The notes under the pieces: generated by a model | Seen by the model: only the letters and a program-made list of their open reading frames with translations | Told to the model about the DNA's origin: nothing | The model's database searches: none | Shown: positions 27,521 through 36,868 of the stretch, in pieces | Position numbering within the stretch: position 1 is the first letter of the stretch | Layout of the letters: each line of letters starts with the position of its first letter | Position numbers and translations under genes: made by a program | DNA from: Cyclobacterium sp. 1_MG-2023 | GTDB taxonomy: Bacteria; Bacteroidota; Bacteroidia; Cytophagales; Cyclobacteriaceae | Reading direction: 5' to 3' | DNA length: 64,000 nucleotides | Assembly (NCBI RefSeq): GCF_030546805.1 | Contig: NZ_JAUOPC010000001.1 | Coordinates: 572,880 to 636,879 of the forward strand

Positions 27521-28027
27521 ATGAAGCAGTATTTTCGCACATTATTGATTTTCGGTTTACTACTTATTATTAACTTTTCAGCTCAATCTCAGCAAATTCT
27601 GTTTACAATAGAACGTAGTTTAAATAAAGATCAAATTGTATACTTTCTTCATTTGGACGAAAAAGGACAAATTAAAAAGGAAGATCCAATTCAAATAAAG
27701 TGGCTGGATAATGAAAAAACAGGTGAACTGGTCCCCATAAACTGGATCAAGAAAAAATTTGGTTATGGTATTGATGTACTCTCACATGAAGAAGAGGAAT
27801 TGACCTTCAAATTTGTCTCTTATGAAAAGAAAAAATTTTTGCTAAAAAAAGACAGTTTAGGAAACTATATGGTCTTTGCTAAGATAAATGAGCGTGTGAT
27901 GAAAATTCGCCATATTTATCTATCAATAGATGGAGGTACATTTTGGAAACCCAACATAACGGAGGTTTCTGTCATGGGATTTAATGAATTAGCAAATACA
28001 AGTATAATAGAAAAATTCAATCCTTAA
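27521..28027 (+). CDS. DUF4833 family secreted protein
   Basis: This is a 168-aa protein with a signal peptide (MKQYFRTLLIFGLLLIINFS, AQSQ cleavage region). I use the ATG at 27521 rather than an upstream TTG at 27518. The mature part starts ILFTIERSLNKDQIVYFLHLD and continues with DPIQIKWLDNEKTGELVPI and YGIDV, matching my memory of DUF4833, small beta-rich periplasmic proteins of Bacteroidota with no known function. It lies 118 bp before another envelope protein gene on the same strand, so they may be an operon. Confidence 0.8.
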   Translation: MKQYFRTLLIFGLLLIINFSAQSQQILFTIERSLNKDQIVYFLHLDEKGQIKKEDPIQIKWLDNEKTGELVPINWIKKKFGYGIDVLSHEEEELTFKFVSYEKKKFLLKKDSLGNYMVFAKINERVMKIRHIYLSIDGGTFWKPNITEVSVMGFNELANTSIIEKFNP

Positions 28028-28145
28028 TCCCAATGTATAACATGAAATTAACTAATCAACTTGCCAATTAAAATTAATAGATAGGCTTTAACAAGATTGG
28101 AATTTTAATCGATAAAATAAGACTTCCATTTAAACCAATTCTCTA

Positions 28146-28709
28146 ATGAAATATTATTCTTCGATCCCGCTTATTTTGCTTTTTGTGCTTCAATTTTACA
28201 ATCTTACAGCTTTGGCCCAAGAAGAACCTTCTTATAAAAACAGAATTGGAATCAATGTATTGGGAGTGCCTTCCGAGAACCTTGTAGCAAGTTATGAATA
28301 TAGCTTCCTGAAAAACGGAATTTGGTTAGGCCTAGAACACAAGCTAAACCAATTATCCGATAAGAAGGACCAACAGGTAAACTCAATTGCCTTGGAATAC
28401 AGGTACTATATTTTTGCCAATAACCAGCCTGCTGATGGTCTTTTTGTTGGAATATACTCCAAATATAGATGGGGTGAAGAAAAAACAAGAACCGGTATTG
28501 ACATGCAACACCAATACAAAGCGCTGTTTGCAGGATTAAATACCGGATACAGGTACAACTATAAGCGATTAGCCCTATCTGCTTTCCTAGGTTATGGCCT
28601 TGCACTTTGGACTAGGGAATCAACCAATCCTGAAAATAGCCCTCACGAGCTCAATGAGAATTTCGAGAAAGATTTAAGAGTAGGCCTAACTGTTGGTTTG
28701 GCATTTTAA
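28146..28709 (+). CDS. Outer-membrane beta-barrel protein, DUF3575-like
   Basis: This is a 187-aa protein with a signal peptide ending near LTALAQ. The mature chain has alternating strands such as NRIGINVLG, VASYEYSF, SIALEYRYYI, GLFVGIYSKYRW and FAGLNTGYRYNY, and ends in a barrel strand VGLTVGLAF with a C-terminal Phe. This resembles small eight-strand barrels such as the DUF3575 group. No enzymatic motif is seen. It follows the DUF4833 gene in the same direction. The function is unknown. Confidence 0.75.
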   Translation: MKYYSSIPLILLFVLQFYNLTALAQEEPSYKNRIGINVLGVPSENLVASYEYSFLKNGIWLGLEHKLNQLSDKKDQQVNSIALEYRYYIFANNQPADGLFVGIYSKYRWGEEKTRTGIDMQHQYKALFAGLNTGYRYNYKRLALSAFLGYGLALWTRESTNPENSPHELNENFEKDLRVGLTVGLAF

Positions 28710-28972
28710 CCTAGGTTTAAAAAGACAGTAAAACACATGGTTTTTGATGTTTTATCAGCAATGCTGTTCAAATTAAAACTTTGGCAATAATACATCTTTT
28801 CAGTTTTCACAATAATCGTATAAATTACGTAAAATTGAATCGATCTATATCCCTAAAGTGAGTAAGTTTGCAGGAGAATTTCGATAGTTATAGTTAAAAA
28901 AATTAAACAATACTGTTGATATATTGGCGTTTTGTATCAACTTATTTGTAAAGAAAATAAAGTACCAACCCT

Positions 28973-30076
28973 ATGCATGTTATTTCACCCATTACGGATT
29001 CAAACAAAGGGGTTATTTTCATTCCAGATATAAGCGGTTTCACACAATTTATTAAAAAAACTGAAATCAGTCATAGTCAACACATTATAACTGAATTATT
29101 AGAACTTATCATAAAAGAAACAGGGAAAGAATTCTCTCTTTCAGAAATTGAAGGTGATGCATTACTTTTCTACAATTCAGATTCAAATCCGGATTTTGAA
29201 AAACTCACCTTATTATGCATCTCAATTTTCAAGAAATTTCACCAGCACCTAAAGTACTATGGCAGAGACAGAATTTGTCAATGTGGGGCCTGTAGCTCCA
29301 CCGAAAACTTATCCCTAAAATTCATATTACACGCTGGAACAATTACTCAGTATAATGTAGGGGGCCATCATAAACTTTTGGGAGAAGATATAATTGTAGC
29401 CCACAGATTTTTAAAAAATAGCATCGACCGTTCTGAATACATTTTATTCAGTGAAAATTTTATAAAAGCATCCAATCCCAACGATCAACAAATTGCGACA
29501 CTAAACTCTTGTGATGAAAAATTTGAAAGCTTGGAGCCTACAGTTTTCTATTACCGTCCATTGCAAACTTTTAAAGAAAATATAGTAGCGCCTCCAGCTA
29601 GGAATTCTATAGAATTCCCTACAATAAAGCCCGGAAAAATGGTGGACATTAATGCTGATCCAAATGAGCTTCTCCTAATGTTGGCAGAACCACAACATAG
29701 AATTAAATGGATGAAAAGCCTAACCAACATCACCTTAAGGGATCATAAAATCAATCGAATACTTTCTGTACACGAATGTTTAATAGGTTCCAATCAGATT
29801 GAAGTTTCCATTGAAGATGTTACGACAAGCGACCTAGGAATCAACTTTTTTGAAAGGGCTAGAATGAAGCATCCTCAACTAGATTTCTTGGTCCTTTACC
29901 ATTTGGAAAAAATAGATGATGAAACGACACGAATAGGCATTGGAAATCATTTTTTCAAATCAAAGTATTGGGCAACAAACATTTTTTTACTACCTGTGCT
30001 ATCGTTTATGTTTAGATATTTAAATCAAATCAACCTTCGAAGACTTAAGAAATACGCCGAAAAAGAGCTTTTATAA
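28973..30076 (+). CDS. DUF2652 protein: cyclase-like domain plus SRPBCC-like domain
   Basis: This is a 367-aa soluble protein. Residues 12-190 follow a class III nucleotide cyclase pattern: FIPDISGFT holds Asp19 and IEGDALLFY holds Asp62, matching the two metal-binding aspartates of adenylate cyclases; QCGACSS and HAGTITQYNVGG follow. From memory this is the DUF2652 group. The substrate-binding and transition-state residues of true cyclases were not identified, so it may bind rather than make a nucleotide. Residues of about 225-350 look like an SRPBCC/START-type lipid-binding fold (VDINADPNELLLMLAEPQHRI, then HECLIGSNQIEVSI). It is a single gene with 263 bp upstream. It is the only cyclase-like protein in the window and is not linked to the STING gene 11 kb away. 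Confidence 0.8.
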   Translation: MHVISPITDSNKGVIFIPDISGFTQFIKKTEISHSQHIITELLELIIKETGKEFSLSEIEGDALLFYNSDSNPDFEKLTLLCISIFKKFHQHLKYYGRDRICQCGACSSTENLSLKFILHAGTITQYNVGGHHKLLGEDIIVAHRFLKNSIDRSEYILFSENFIKASNPNDQQIATLNSCDEKFESLEPTVFYYRPLQTFKENIVAPPARNSIEFPTIKPGKMVDINADPNELLLMLAEPQHRIKWMKSLTNITLRDHKINRILSVHECLIGSNQIEVSIEDVTTSDLGINFFERARMKHPQLDFLVLYHLEKIDDETTRIGIGNHFFKSKYWATNIFLLPVLSFMFRYLNQINLRRLKKYAEKELL

Positions 30077-30269
30077 TACTATTTCCGCTATTATCAGGAA
30101 GCTATTCTTTATTTCCCAATTCAAGACAAAGTCATAGCCTCAATTAATCTATTAATTAGAGGAAAACCTCCACATTTTAAAAAAAGTCAATACAGTTTGT
30201 CAGGAACAATATATAAGACCGTCTAATTTTTATCAAAGAATTAGCAATAAGTAAAACCGTATTCAACAA

Positions 30270-30977
30270 ATGTGTACCGTATCCTATATTCCTCTGGCAG
30301 ATGGCTATTTACTGACTTCGAGCAGGGATGAATTGATTAATAGAGAGACCCTTCCTCCACAGACTTACTCGCATTCGGATAATAAAATCACTTACCCCAA
30401 GGATGTACGTTCTGGTGGAACTTGGATCGCCGGATCCAATAATGAAACCGTTGTTTGTTTATTAAATGGAGCTTTTGAAAAGCACCAAAAAAAACCAACA
30501 CAGGTGATAAGCAGAGGGAAAATGGTAATTAAATTTTTTGAATATGATGACTTTGACGTATTCATTGATAAATTCGATTTGAATCAAGTGGAACCTTTTA
30601 CGTTTTTGATATTAAAGGGTCGATTGTTTTATGAACTAAAATGGAATGGGGACTCCACTTTCTTAAACAAACTGGACATAGACAAACCGAAAATATGGTC
30701 ATCTCCTACCCTATATACACCGGAACAAAGAATAGTTAGGGAAAAATGGTTTTATCAATGGCTAATAAGCAATTCCGGCCAACCTGATTTTGACATGATG
30801 GGATTTCATAACAAACAGCATGGTGATGACAAAACCTTCGATATTTTAATGCAAAGGCCCAATGGAATGCAAACGGTTAGCATTACCCAAATTCATAACT
30901 CCAGATTTACTCCTTCGATGATTTATTATGATTTAAAAAAAGAAGCAAGCTACGGACCTTCATATTTCACTGTTTAA
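30270..30977 (+). CDS. NRDE (TANGO2-like) family protein
   Basis: This is a 235-aa cytoplasmic protein starting MCTVSYIP, with the family motif TSSRDELINRETLPP (the NRDE-like signature), SGGTWIAGSNNETVVCLLNG, and later EQRIVREKWFYQWL. The Cys at position 2 followed by a Ntn-hydrolase-like strand is typical; TANGO2 relatives are linked to haem or lipid handling in animals, but the bacterial role is unknown. It stands alone on the plus strand. The assignment is firm, the function is not. Confidence 0.9.
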   Translation: MCTVSYIPLADGYLLTSSRDELINRETLPPQTYSHSDNKITYPKDVRSGGTWIAGSNNETVVCLLNGAFEKHQKKPTQVISRGKMVIKFFEYDDFDVFIDKFDLNQVEPFTFLILKGRLFYELKWNGDSTFLNKLDIDKPKIWSSPTLYTPEQRIVREKWFYQWLISNSGQPDFDMMGFHNKQHGDDKTFDILMQRPNGMQTVSITQIHNSRFTPSMIYYDLKKEASYGPSYFTV

Positions 30978-31138
30978 ATCATTTCTACCCTTTAAAAAGC
31001 TTTAATCAGAGTAAAATACCATCCCATGAAAACATTTTTTTTATAAACGAATAAAACCAACATAATAAAATGAAGCGGACTAAAATAAACAAGCCATTTA
31101 GATTGCTCTTACCTCTAATTTTTCAAATCCATCAATGA

Positions 31139-31176
31139 TAAAAAAAGTGCAAGGCACACCATTGCACCCTGCACTT
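31139..31176 (-). terminator. Intrinsic terminator after the YceI-like gene
   Basis: AAGTGCA and TGCACTT form the outer stem with a further GG/CC pair inside; on the minus strand it ends in a run of seven T. It lies just after the stop codon of the YceI gene. Confidence 0.75.
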
Positions 31177-31199
31177 AAACAATCAATCATCAATCTAAT

Positions 31200-31763
31200 T
31201 TACTTACTGTATTCACCTATAAAAGTGATTTCAATGGTCTTTGCAATATTAGAAGCAGGTTTCCCTTTTTCAAAAGTAATTCCATAATCAGCGAGCGTGA
31301 GTTCAAAGGTGCTTTCTGCAGAAACTTTCCCTCCACTTACAGTGATTATTCCTTTTTCTTGGACATCTTTAGACTCTCCTTTAATCGTCATAGTCCCTTT
31401 AACAAAAGCCTCATAGCTGCCATCTTTTGTAAAATCCACCTCGTCAAGATTTGTGATTTTCCCAACAAACTTAGATTTAGGGAAAGACTTGGTGTTTAAA
31501 AAGTTTTTACTATTGTAATGCTTCTGCATTAATGCTTTTTCAAATTCAAAACTCTGCATGGGCACCGAGAACACAATGTCTCCAGTGGAAGTATCAAGCG
31601 TACTGGTGGCTTTGTAATTATCAGCTGTGATGTCTTCAACAGGTGTAGAAGAAAAAAAGCTGATATGCGTTTTTTGGCTAACAAGCTTTGCTACAGGAGA
31701 AACAAATGCAGCTGTGATTAGCATAACAAATGGCAGGGCTAAAACTATTGATCTAATTTTCAT
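31200..31763 (-). CDS. YceI-family periplasmic lipid-binding protein
   Basis: This 187-aa protein has a signal peptide (hydrophobic residues 6-24) and a lipocalin-like YceI fold. Family marks are HISFFSSTPVEDITADNYKA near the N-terminus, TGDIVFSVPMQSFEFEKALMQKHYN, LNTKSFPKSKFVGKI, and GTMTIKGESKDVQEKGIITV. YceI proteins bind polyisoprenoid or fatty-acid chains in the periplasm. It lies 40 bp downstream of the OB-fold protein gene and ends in a terminator, so the two form a small operon. Confidence 0.93.
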   Translation of the reverse strand: MKIRSIVLALPFVMLITAAFVSPVAKLVSQKTHISFFSSTPVEDITADNYKATSTLDTSTGDIVFSVPMQSFEFEKALMQKHYNSKNFLNTKSFPKSKFVGKITNLDEVDFTKDGSYEAFVKGTMTIKGESKDVQEKGIITVSGGKVSAESTFELTLADYGITFEKGKPASNIAKTIEITFIGEYSK

Positions 31764-31803
31764 AATGTGTTAATTTTGATTTGGTTAATTTTGTGTTGAT
31801 TTA

Positions 31804-32283
31804 TTATATATTGGTGACCAAGTCACATTTTTCCATGATGACATTTTCATACATTTCCAGGTCGGAGTCATAGTTGGCTCCAGAACGTATGACACCCTTT
31901 ACTTTAATTTTTTGACCTACCATTATTAATTGACTTATATCCTCTTCACTAGATAGAAAAGTACAACTAACCCCAGCAACTTCATCCTGGGCCTTAAGTA
32001 AAACGACCGTCTGATCATTAAAATCCTTACTGATTATTGACACTTCTCCCTCTACCTCCAAGATTTTAGACTCTCCGGATTCATCAAGGTATTTGTCATA
32101 CGCCTTTTCTCCATTAGAAAGAAACTCATCAACCAATTCCTTTGAAGAAATACCAAAATCTGTTTGGGAGGATTGAACATCTCTATGTGGCATGTTTAGA
32201 AGATAGGTTACTATCCCCACACCAATGACTGCTGATACCGCAAGAACAATAAGTAAAGGCTTAAGCCATTTGTATTTTTTCAT
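31804..32283 (-). CDS. Membrane-anchored OB-fold (tRNA_anti-like) protein
   Basis: This is a 159-aa protein with an N-terminal membrane anchor or signal (KWLKPLLIVLAVSAVIGVGIV). The rest matches the tRNA_anti-like OB-fold: SSKELVDEFLSNGEKAYDKYLDES, then ILEVEGEVSIISKDF, VSCTFLSS, and GQKIKVKGVIRSGANYDSDLEMY. These envelope OB-fold proteins are common in Bacteroidota and of unknown function. It is the first gene of a two-gene operon with the YceI-like gene. Confidence 0.87.
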   Translation of the reverse strand: MKKYKWLKPLLIVLAVSAVIGVGIVTYLLNMPHRDVQSSQTDFGISSKELVDEFLSNGEKAYDKYLDESGESKILEVEGEVSIISKDFNDQTVVLLKAQDEVAGVSCTFLSSEEDISQLIMVGQKIKVKGVIRSGANYDSDLEMYENVIMEKCDLVTNI

Positions 32284-32865
32284 GGTTATTGATTTTGATT
32301 TCGCCTGATTAGTCGTAAGCCTCTATCTTTCCTGACCGATTTGGGTCATTTTTTTCAAAAAAAATTTAAAATGCTTCAATCGAGAGTGAGTCATCAAACT
32401 AATGAGGCCTTATTCAATATTACTGAATTCTAACAAAGTAGGTAGCAAAACATGGGGAGCATAAACTCAGAATAAAAATTTTAAAATATTGATTTTCAAT
32501 ATTTTCCAGCAATGAAAAAAGCCATTGAAATTCATAAAAATCAAAGCCATACTTATTGGATAAATAAAAAAACTTACCGAATTAGAAAAAAATATTCGCA
32601 GGAATTGTAAGAAAATCACTTTTCTTGAAAGGCAGGTGTAAAAGTAAACTAGGCTAGTTAACTTAGCTTGGGTTATTGTCATCATTGTCGTAAGAAAAAA
32701 TCAACAATACTATTAAAATCCTGTTGTTATTTTTGTTTTACAAAGTGGGTAACTTATAAAACAAAAAATCCACGAGCGCTAACCCGTGGATTTTAAAATT
32801 AAAGCAATAACGTAAACAAAAACAATCCATTTACCAACACTTTTTCTGTTGGCTTAAAACATTGC
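32284..32865. other. Intergenic region with a terminator
   Basis: This 582 bp separates two minus-strand units. A terminator for the gene starting at 34158 is at 32765-32794. The remaining sequence should hold the promoter for the OB-fold/YceI operon. An open minus frame at 32467-32685 is rich in Phe/Ile and Asn and does not look coding. Confidence 0.6.
32765..32794 (-). terminator. Intrinsic terminator after the Tat-exported protein gene
   Basis: A 10-bp perfect inverted repeat (AAAATCCACG/CGTGGATTTT) with a 10-nt loop is followed on the minus strand by a T-rich run. It lies 72 bp after the gene at 32866. Confidence 0.78.
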
Positions 32866-34158
32866 TTAATCTAACCTTTTACCATTTTCATCCCAACCTG
32901 TTGCACAGAAATGGGACACATCCGGAGTCGTGTATTTTACCTTTGCAAGCGCTGGTGTTTTTAGTTTTTTATGGCCTAGCATTCTCGACTCCAAAGAAAA
33001 GTCCAAAATACCACTACTAAGCATGGTGCGCTCAACCGGATAAGGGGGCTCCCCTGTTTCAAACAAAATCTCTATATTTTTCACAAGACATCCAAAATGA
33101 TGATGTGGCTTGCCTTGCAAACGCATCAATGTAGAAAATGGCTTTGGTGAATCTTCCAATTCAACTGCTATAGTAAAGTCCTGAACCAAACCTGTCAAAA
33201 GGAAAGCAGCAACTTTAAGCCCGTCATTGTAGTCTACCACAAATACCGCTGGAGATTTCACCAATTCTTTCATGTCACCTTCTACTTTGGTGAGGCTATG
33301 TGCAATGGCTTCGTTAAACAACTTACTCGCCCATTTGTTCTTTTCCAAAAACGCCCAACAATCATCTCCTTCTAGACATTGAACAGCTTTAACCCCTGTT
33401 TCCCCGCCTTTTCTACGCTCTACCACTGCCTGAAGGGAATCTAACAAATGAAAACCATAGATATCCAAACCACTATAAGAAATCCCTACCGCATATTTTT
33501 GTGCTTCTCCATACGGTGTATCAACTGCGGGAATCCGCCAAGCTACCGGTACTGATGAACCAGCTAACATAGGAAAGTCAAGTTCTTTAGAAATATCCAC
33601 CATACGTTTGGCCTGTCTCCAACTGTAAGAAAGATGTTTGTCATTGAAGACAGGTACTGAAGTTTTGGTTTCTCTAAAGACATCAGTAATTTTCAAAAAC
33701 ATCTCAAAACGAGGATAAAGTTTTTGCCCCTTCTCATTATAAGGATACACACCATGCTCCCCAATAAGCAAAACTGCATCAACAGCTAATTCGTCACCGC
33801 CAAGGGTAAGTGCATCGGCTACTGTACCAAATATGGGCACACCATGTTTTTTTGCCATAGCACGGCTCATGTCATTGTCCGGAACCTGCTCGGTAAAAAT
33901 GGACACGATCTTTGAACGAGGATACGGATCCATTTCATCTTGATTGTACCCCTCAAGGTACTTACCAACAATCACATCTGCATGAGAATTTGGTCTGTAT
34001 TCGGTAAGTATGGCAGCTATTCTTTTTGGCTTATTCAACTTTTGGGGATGATTAGCTTTGAAAGAAGAACTTTCCTCTTTTTCCGGGGTCATGGACAAGA
34101 GTTGTCCTGGAAGTAGAGGTGTTATGGCTAAGTATCTAAGAAGTTCGCGACGTTTCAT
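32866..34158 (-). CDS. Exported (Tat-type signal) protein of unknown function
   Basis: This is a 430-aa protein that starts MKRRELLRYLAITPLLPG, a twin-arginine-type signal (RR at 3-4). The mature protein opens with a Rossmann-like strand KRIAAILTEYRPNSHADVIV, then VDAVLLIGEHGVYP, PMLAGSSVP and HHHFGCLVKNIEILFETGEPPYP. The family recurs beside sugar-catabolism genes in Bacteroidota and Planctomycetes, but I know of no assigned reaction. It shares a strand with the CBM9-like and SusC/SusD genes upstream, with about 100 bp to the CBM9-like gene, so it probably belongs to that uptake and degradation locus. Its dehydrogenase-like look is weak and I do not propose a substrate. Confidence 0.72.
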   Translation of the reverse strand: MKRRELLRYLAITPLLPGQLLSMTPEKEESSSFKANHPQKLNKPKRIAAILTEYRPNSHADVIVGKYLEGYNQDEMDPYPRSKIVSIFTEQVPDNDMSRAMAKKHGVPIFGTVADALTLGGDELAVDAVLLIGEHGVYPYNEKGQKLYPRFEMFLKITDVFRETKTSVPVFNDKHLSYSWRQAKRMVDISKELDFPMLAGSSVPVAWRIPAVDTPYGEAQKYAVGISYSGLDIYGFHLLDSLQAVVERRKGGETGVKAVQCLEGDDCWAFLEKNKWASKLFNEAIAHSLTKVEGDMKELVKSPAVFVVDYNDGLKVAAFLLTGLVQDFTIAVELEDSPKPFSTLMRLQGKPHHHFGCLVKNIEILFETGEPPYPVERTMLSSGILDFSLESRMLGHKKLKTPALAKVKYTTPDVSHFCATGWDENGKRLD

Positions 34159-34258
34159 GTTGTGGTTGTGGTTAAATTACTGATTTAATTCTAAGTGCCA
34201 GAATGGTGTGCTGTTTGAATATTTTAAAGTAGGTATTAAGGATCAGATAAGCCTTGAT

Positions 34259-35038
34259 TTATTGGAATTTTAAAGTTCCAAAGAATTGTGGCAAGTGAAA
34301 ATTTGGTTTTGGATTGTCAACAAATGACCATGTTAGGAAGTTAGGGTTGCTTGTCCGGCTACCTGTTTTGTAAAAGTTTGCTTTCCAAATGGTCCCCCTT
34401 TTAGGATGAGTAACTTTAGAATGCTTCTCCAGCATGGAAATTGGAATTCTATATTCTATAGTCCAAGTAGTAGGTTCAGTAATTTCAGGATCCACAACTT
34501 CAGGTAATGAATGTGCAATCTCAATTTGGTCAATATCCTCTTTTCCTAATTTTGTAAAATTATCCCAAGGTTTGGCCACATAAAAAATCAAAGGGGTCCC
34601 TCCTGCATTGATTTCCAAGTTGAAATAACTTAAAGGAACATCCGAATCGGGAGCAAAAAAGAATTCCACACAGGAATCGCCTGAAACGTTGCCATTGTAT
34701 TCCTGAACAACAGAACGAACATAACGGTCCTCTACCTTAAATATACCATAGATATTTTTATCGTCGTACATTAATTTGGCCTGTACTTTAGGTAGAAACT
34801 TTGGATCTTTACCCATATGGTAATCAAGGGTCACGGCTTCTATGCCCTTCCATTGTGCTTTGTCCCAATTTGCATCTATTGGGTTTGAGCGCTTTTTAAG
34901 CTTCTTTACTATATATTGGGCTTCTTCCTTTATTAGTTTTGAATTATGGTTTGTTTCCTTCAAGCCTACCTCATTGATATGATTCATTAAGAACGGTAAG
35001 GTTAACAGAAACGATAAAGTTAAAACTATTGCTTTCAT
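34259..35038 (-). CDS. Carbohydrate-binding (CBM9-like) exported protein
   Basis: This is a 259-aa protein with a signal peptide (residues 1-20). It resembles the CBM9/DOMON-like family used to bind sugars: DANWDKAQWKGIEAVTLDYH, VQAKLMYDDKNIYGIFKVED, GDSCVEFFFAPDSDVPLSYFNLEI and the late PKRGTIWKANFYKTG. In Bacteroidota such stand-alone proteins sit near SusC/SusD. It lies between susD (about 230 bp upstream, past a terminator) and the Tat-type protein gene. Its ligand is unknown. Confidence 0.84.
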   Translation of the reverse strand: MKAIVLTLSFLLTLPFLMNHINEVGLKETNHNSKLIKEEAQYIVKKLKKRSNPIDANWDKAQWKGIEAVTLDYHMGKDPKFLPKVQAKLMYDDKNIYGIFKVEDRYVRSVVQEYNGNVSGDSCVEFFFAPDSDVPLSYFNLEINAGGTPLIFYVAKPWDNFTKLGKEDIDQIEIAHSLPEVVDPEITEPTTWTIEYRIPISMLEKHSKVTHPKRGTIWKANFYKTGSRTSNPNFLTWSFVDNPKPNFHLPQFFGTLKFQ

Positions 35039-35206
35039 AAATTTAAAATGTTTGTGCGATGTTGGTAAATGGCCTCAGGCCAACTCCCCAATTACTGAGT
35101 TGATTGGTAAGAAAACAAATATATCCAGCGAATATTGTTACATTTTCAGTTGAATTACAATCGAGAAATTAGTTTTCAAATACGCTATTGATGGTTGAAT
35201 ATATGT

Positions 35207-35253
35207 AAAACTTCAAAAAGATGGCTACAAAGCAACCATCTTTTTGAAGTTTT
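35207..35253 (-). terminator. Strong intrinsic terminator after the second susD gene
   Basis: An 18-bp perfect inverted repeat (AAAACTTCAAAAAGATGG and its complement) with an 11-nt loop lies 17 bp past the stop of susD on the minus strand. Its A/T-rich outer arms end in T's. It separates susCD from the CBM9-like gene. Confidence 0.78.
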
Positions 35254-35269
35254 ATTATTTCTACGGTAT

Positions 35270-36856
35270 TTAAGGAGCTACATCCCACCAAAGACGTGTA
35301 CTTACTTTGTCTCCACCAGGTCCTAATAAAGATACTGCCGCATCCACAGCATTACCATTAGAAGTTCTCTCCAAGTCCAGAAATACAATTCTTCGGATCA
35401 TTTCATCCGCTTCGATATCATCATTGTCAGAATGAATAAGTGGATACATTTTAGGATAGCCTGATCTTCTCATTTCTGCCCAAGCTTCCATTCCATTTGG
35501 AAACAATGCCAACCACTTTTGGGTACCGATTTGTTCTCTTTGCTTTTCAGGATCTGTAGAGAATTTCACAGGTATATTTGTCAACGGAGGTGTATCCCAT
35601 CCATTTTCAGGAGCCGGTGCTATAGGTAGGCTCGTTCCATTAATATAATCACTGATAACAGCATCATCCATTATTCCCCAAGTACGCAATGACATTTCAA
35701 TGCCTTTATTATAAAATTCTTCGGCAGATCCACCCATATTCCAGCCATTGAGTGCACCTTCTGATCGGAGAAAATAGGCTTCTGCAGAATACATTACCGT
35801 CATTGGATTTGTACTTTGATTTTGAGGGTGAAATATCGGGCTAACGTTTGAGGTATAATCGTAAGTATTATACCCAAGTGTTTGTTCGGCAGGGATCATC
35901 CCGCTTCTTGCCCCTCTCCATGCACCATCTGCTTTGGCCGGTTCAAAATAGATAGAAAGCCTAGGATCATTGTATCCAATTAATAGACTCTCCATATTCG
36001 CACTCATCCTAAATTCGTTCCATCCGGTAATGCGGTTCAGTCCATTAAAATTCGCCGAGGTTGGAGCCATGAAGGCATCATCTGTATAATCTTCCATTAC
36101 ACCACCTGCCAAGGCAGCTTCCGCTTCCGCTTTGGCTTTCTCCGGTTCAACTTTTGAAATTCTTAATGCAAGGCGCAAACGCAAAGTATTTCCAAATTTC
36201 AACCATTTTTCATTGTCACCTTGATAAATAAGATCCTTTTCCTGATAAGAAACGATGTCCAAATTATTTTTGAGGTCTGTTGTCGCCTCTTCTAATTCCT
36301 TAAAGAAATCGTAATAAATATCCTTTTGAGAATCATACGCAATTTCCAATCCATCAGAACCTATCTCAGAATAAGGTATTGGACCAAAATAATCTGTTAT
36401 CCTGTTCATAATAAATACCCACCATATTCGTGCGATTGCATTCAATGTCGGAAGGTCTCCACCATTTGTCTCATTGACAATGGTAAACAAGGAGGGCAAT
36501 GTGGACACATAAGTTCCTGTCCAAAAACTCCTCATCCATGATTGATTGATAACATATCTATGCGAAGCAAAGGCAGGCTGTGTTCCTGCAAAAAACTGTG
36601 CATAGGTATCTGCTGTCAAATTTTGACCAGTCTGATAACTACCTTGGTTCCATCCTCTATACAAGGCATTTGGGAACAATGATTTTACGTCCTCCGGACT
36701 TAGGGTCTCAAGACCTGTGGGACTAGTATTGCGTTCTTCAAAATTTTCTGTACAAGCACCCAATACGCTGGAAATCACTAAGAATCCAACTATAAATTTT
36801 GTTGAAATGAAGGTTTTACAGTTCATTTTTTTGTGTTTTTTAATGGAAGTTTTCAT
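35270..36856 (-). CDS. SusD/RagB-family nutrient-binding lipoprotein (SusD-like 2 type)
   Basis: This 528-aa lipoprotein starts with a long N-terminal segment; the ATG at 36826 would place the signal peptide better, and the lipobox VLGAC follows (Cys34 from the start given). The body is of the SusD-like_2 subfamily: LETLSPEDVKSLFPNAL, ADTYAQFFAG, GPIPYSEIGS, KWLKFGNTLRLRLALRIS, SAEAYFLRSEGALNGWN and GMEAWAEMRRSGYPKMYPL. It follows its SusC partner with a 12-bp gap and ends before a strong terminator. It captures an unknown glycan or peptide at the cell surface. Confidence 0.95.
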   Translation of the reverse strand: MKTSIKKHKKMNCKTFISTKFIVGFLVISSVLGACTENFEERNTSPTGLETLSPEDVKSLFPNALYRGWNQGSYQTGQNLTADTYAQFFAGTQPAFASHRYVINQSWMRSFWTGTYVSTLPSLFTIVNETNGGDLPTLNAIARIWWVFIMNRITDYFGPIPYSEIGSDGLEIAYDSQKDIYYDFFKELEEATTDLKNNLDIVSYQEKDLIYQGDNEKWLKFGNTLRLRLALRISKVEPEKAKAEAEAALAGGVMEDYTDDAFMAPTSANFNGLNRITGWNEFRMSANMESLLIGYNDPRLSIYFEPAKADGAWRGARSGMIPAEQTLGYNTYDYTSNVSPIFHPQNQSTNPMTVMYSAEAYFLRSEGALNGWNMGGSAEEFYNKGIEMSLRTWGIMDDAVISDYINGTSLPIAPAPENGWDTPPLTNIPVKFSTDPEKQREQIGTQKWLALFPNGMEAWAEMRRSGYPKMYPLIHSDNDDIEADEMIRRIVFLDLERTSNGNAVDAAVSLLGPGGDKVSTRLWWDVAP

Positions 36857-36868
36857 AGTTGTTGATGG

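Noticed and set aside
32467..32685. 72-codon minus frame with many Phe and Ile
   Set aside because: It looks like a translation of AT-rich non-coding DNA; no signal peptide followed by a mature domain and no recognisable family.
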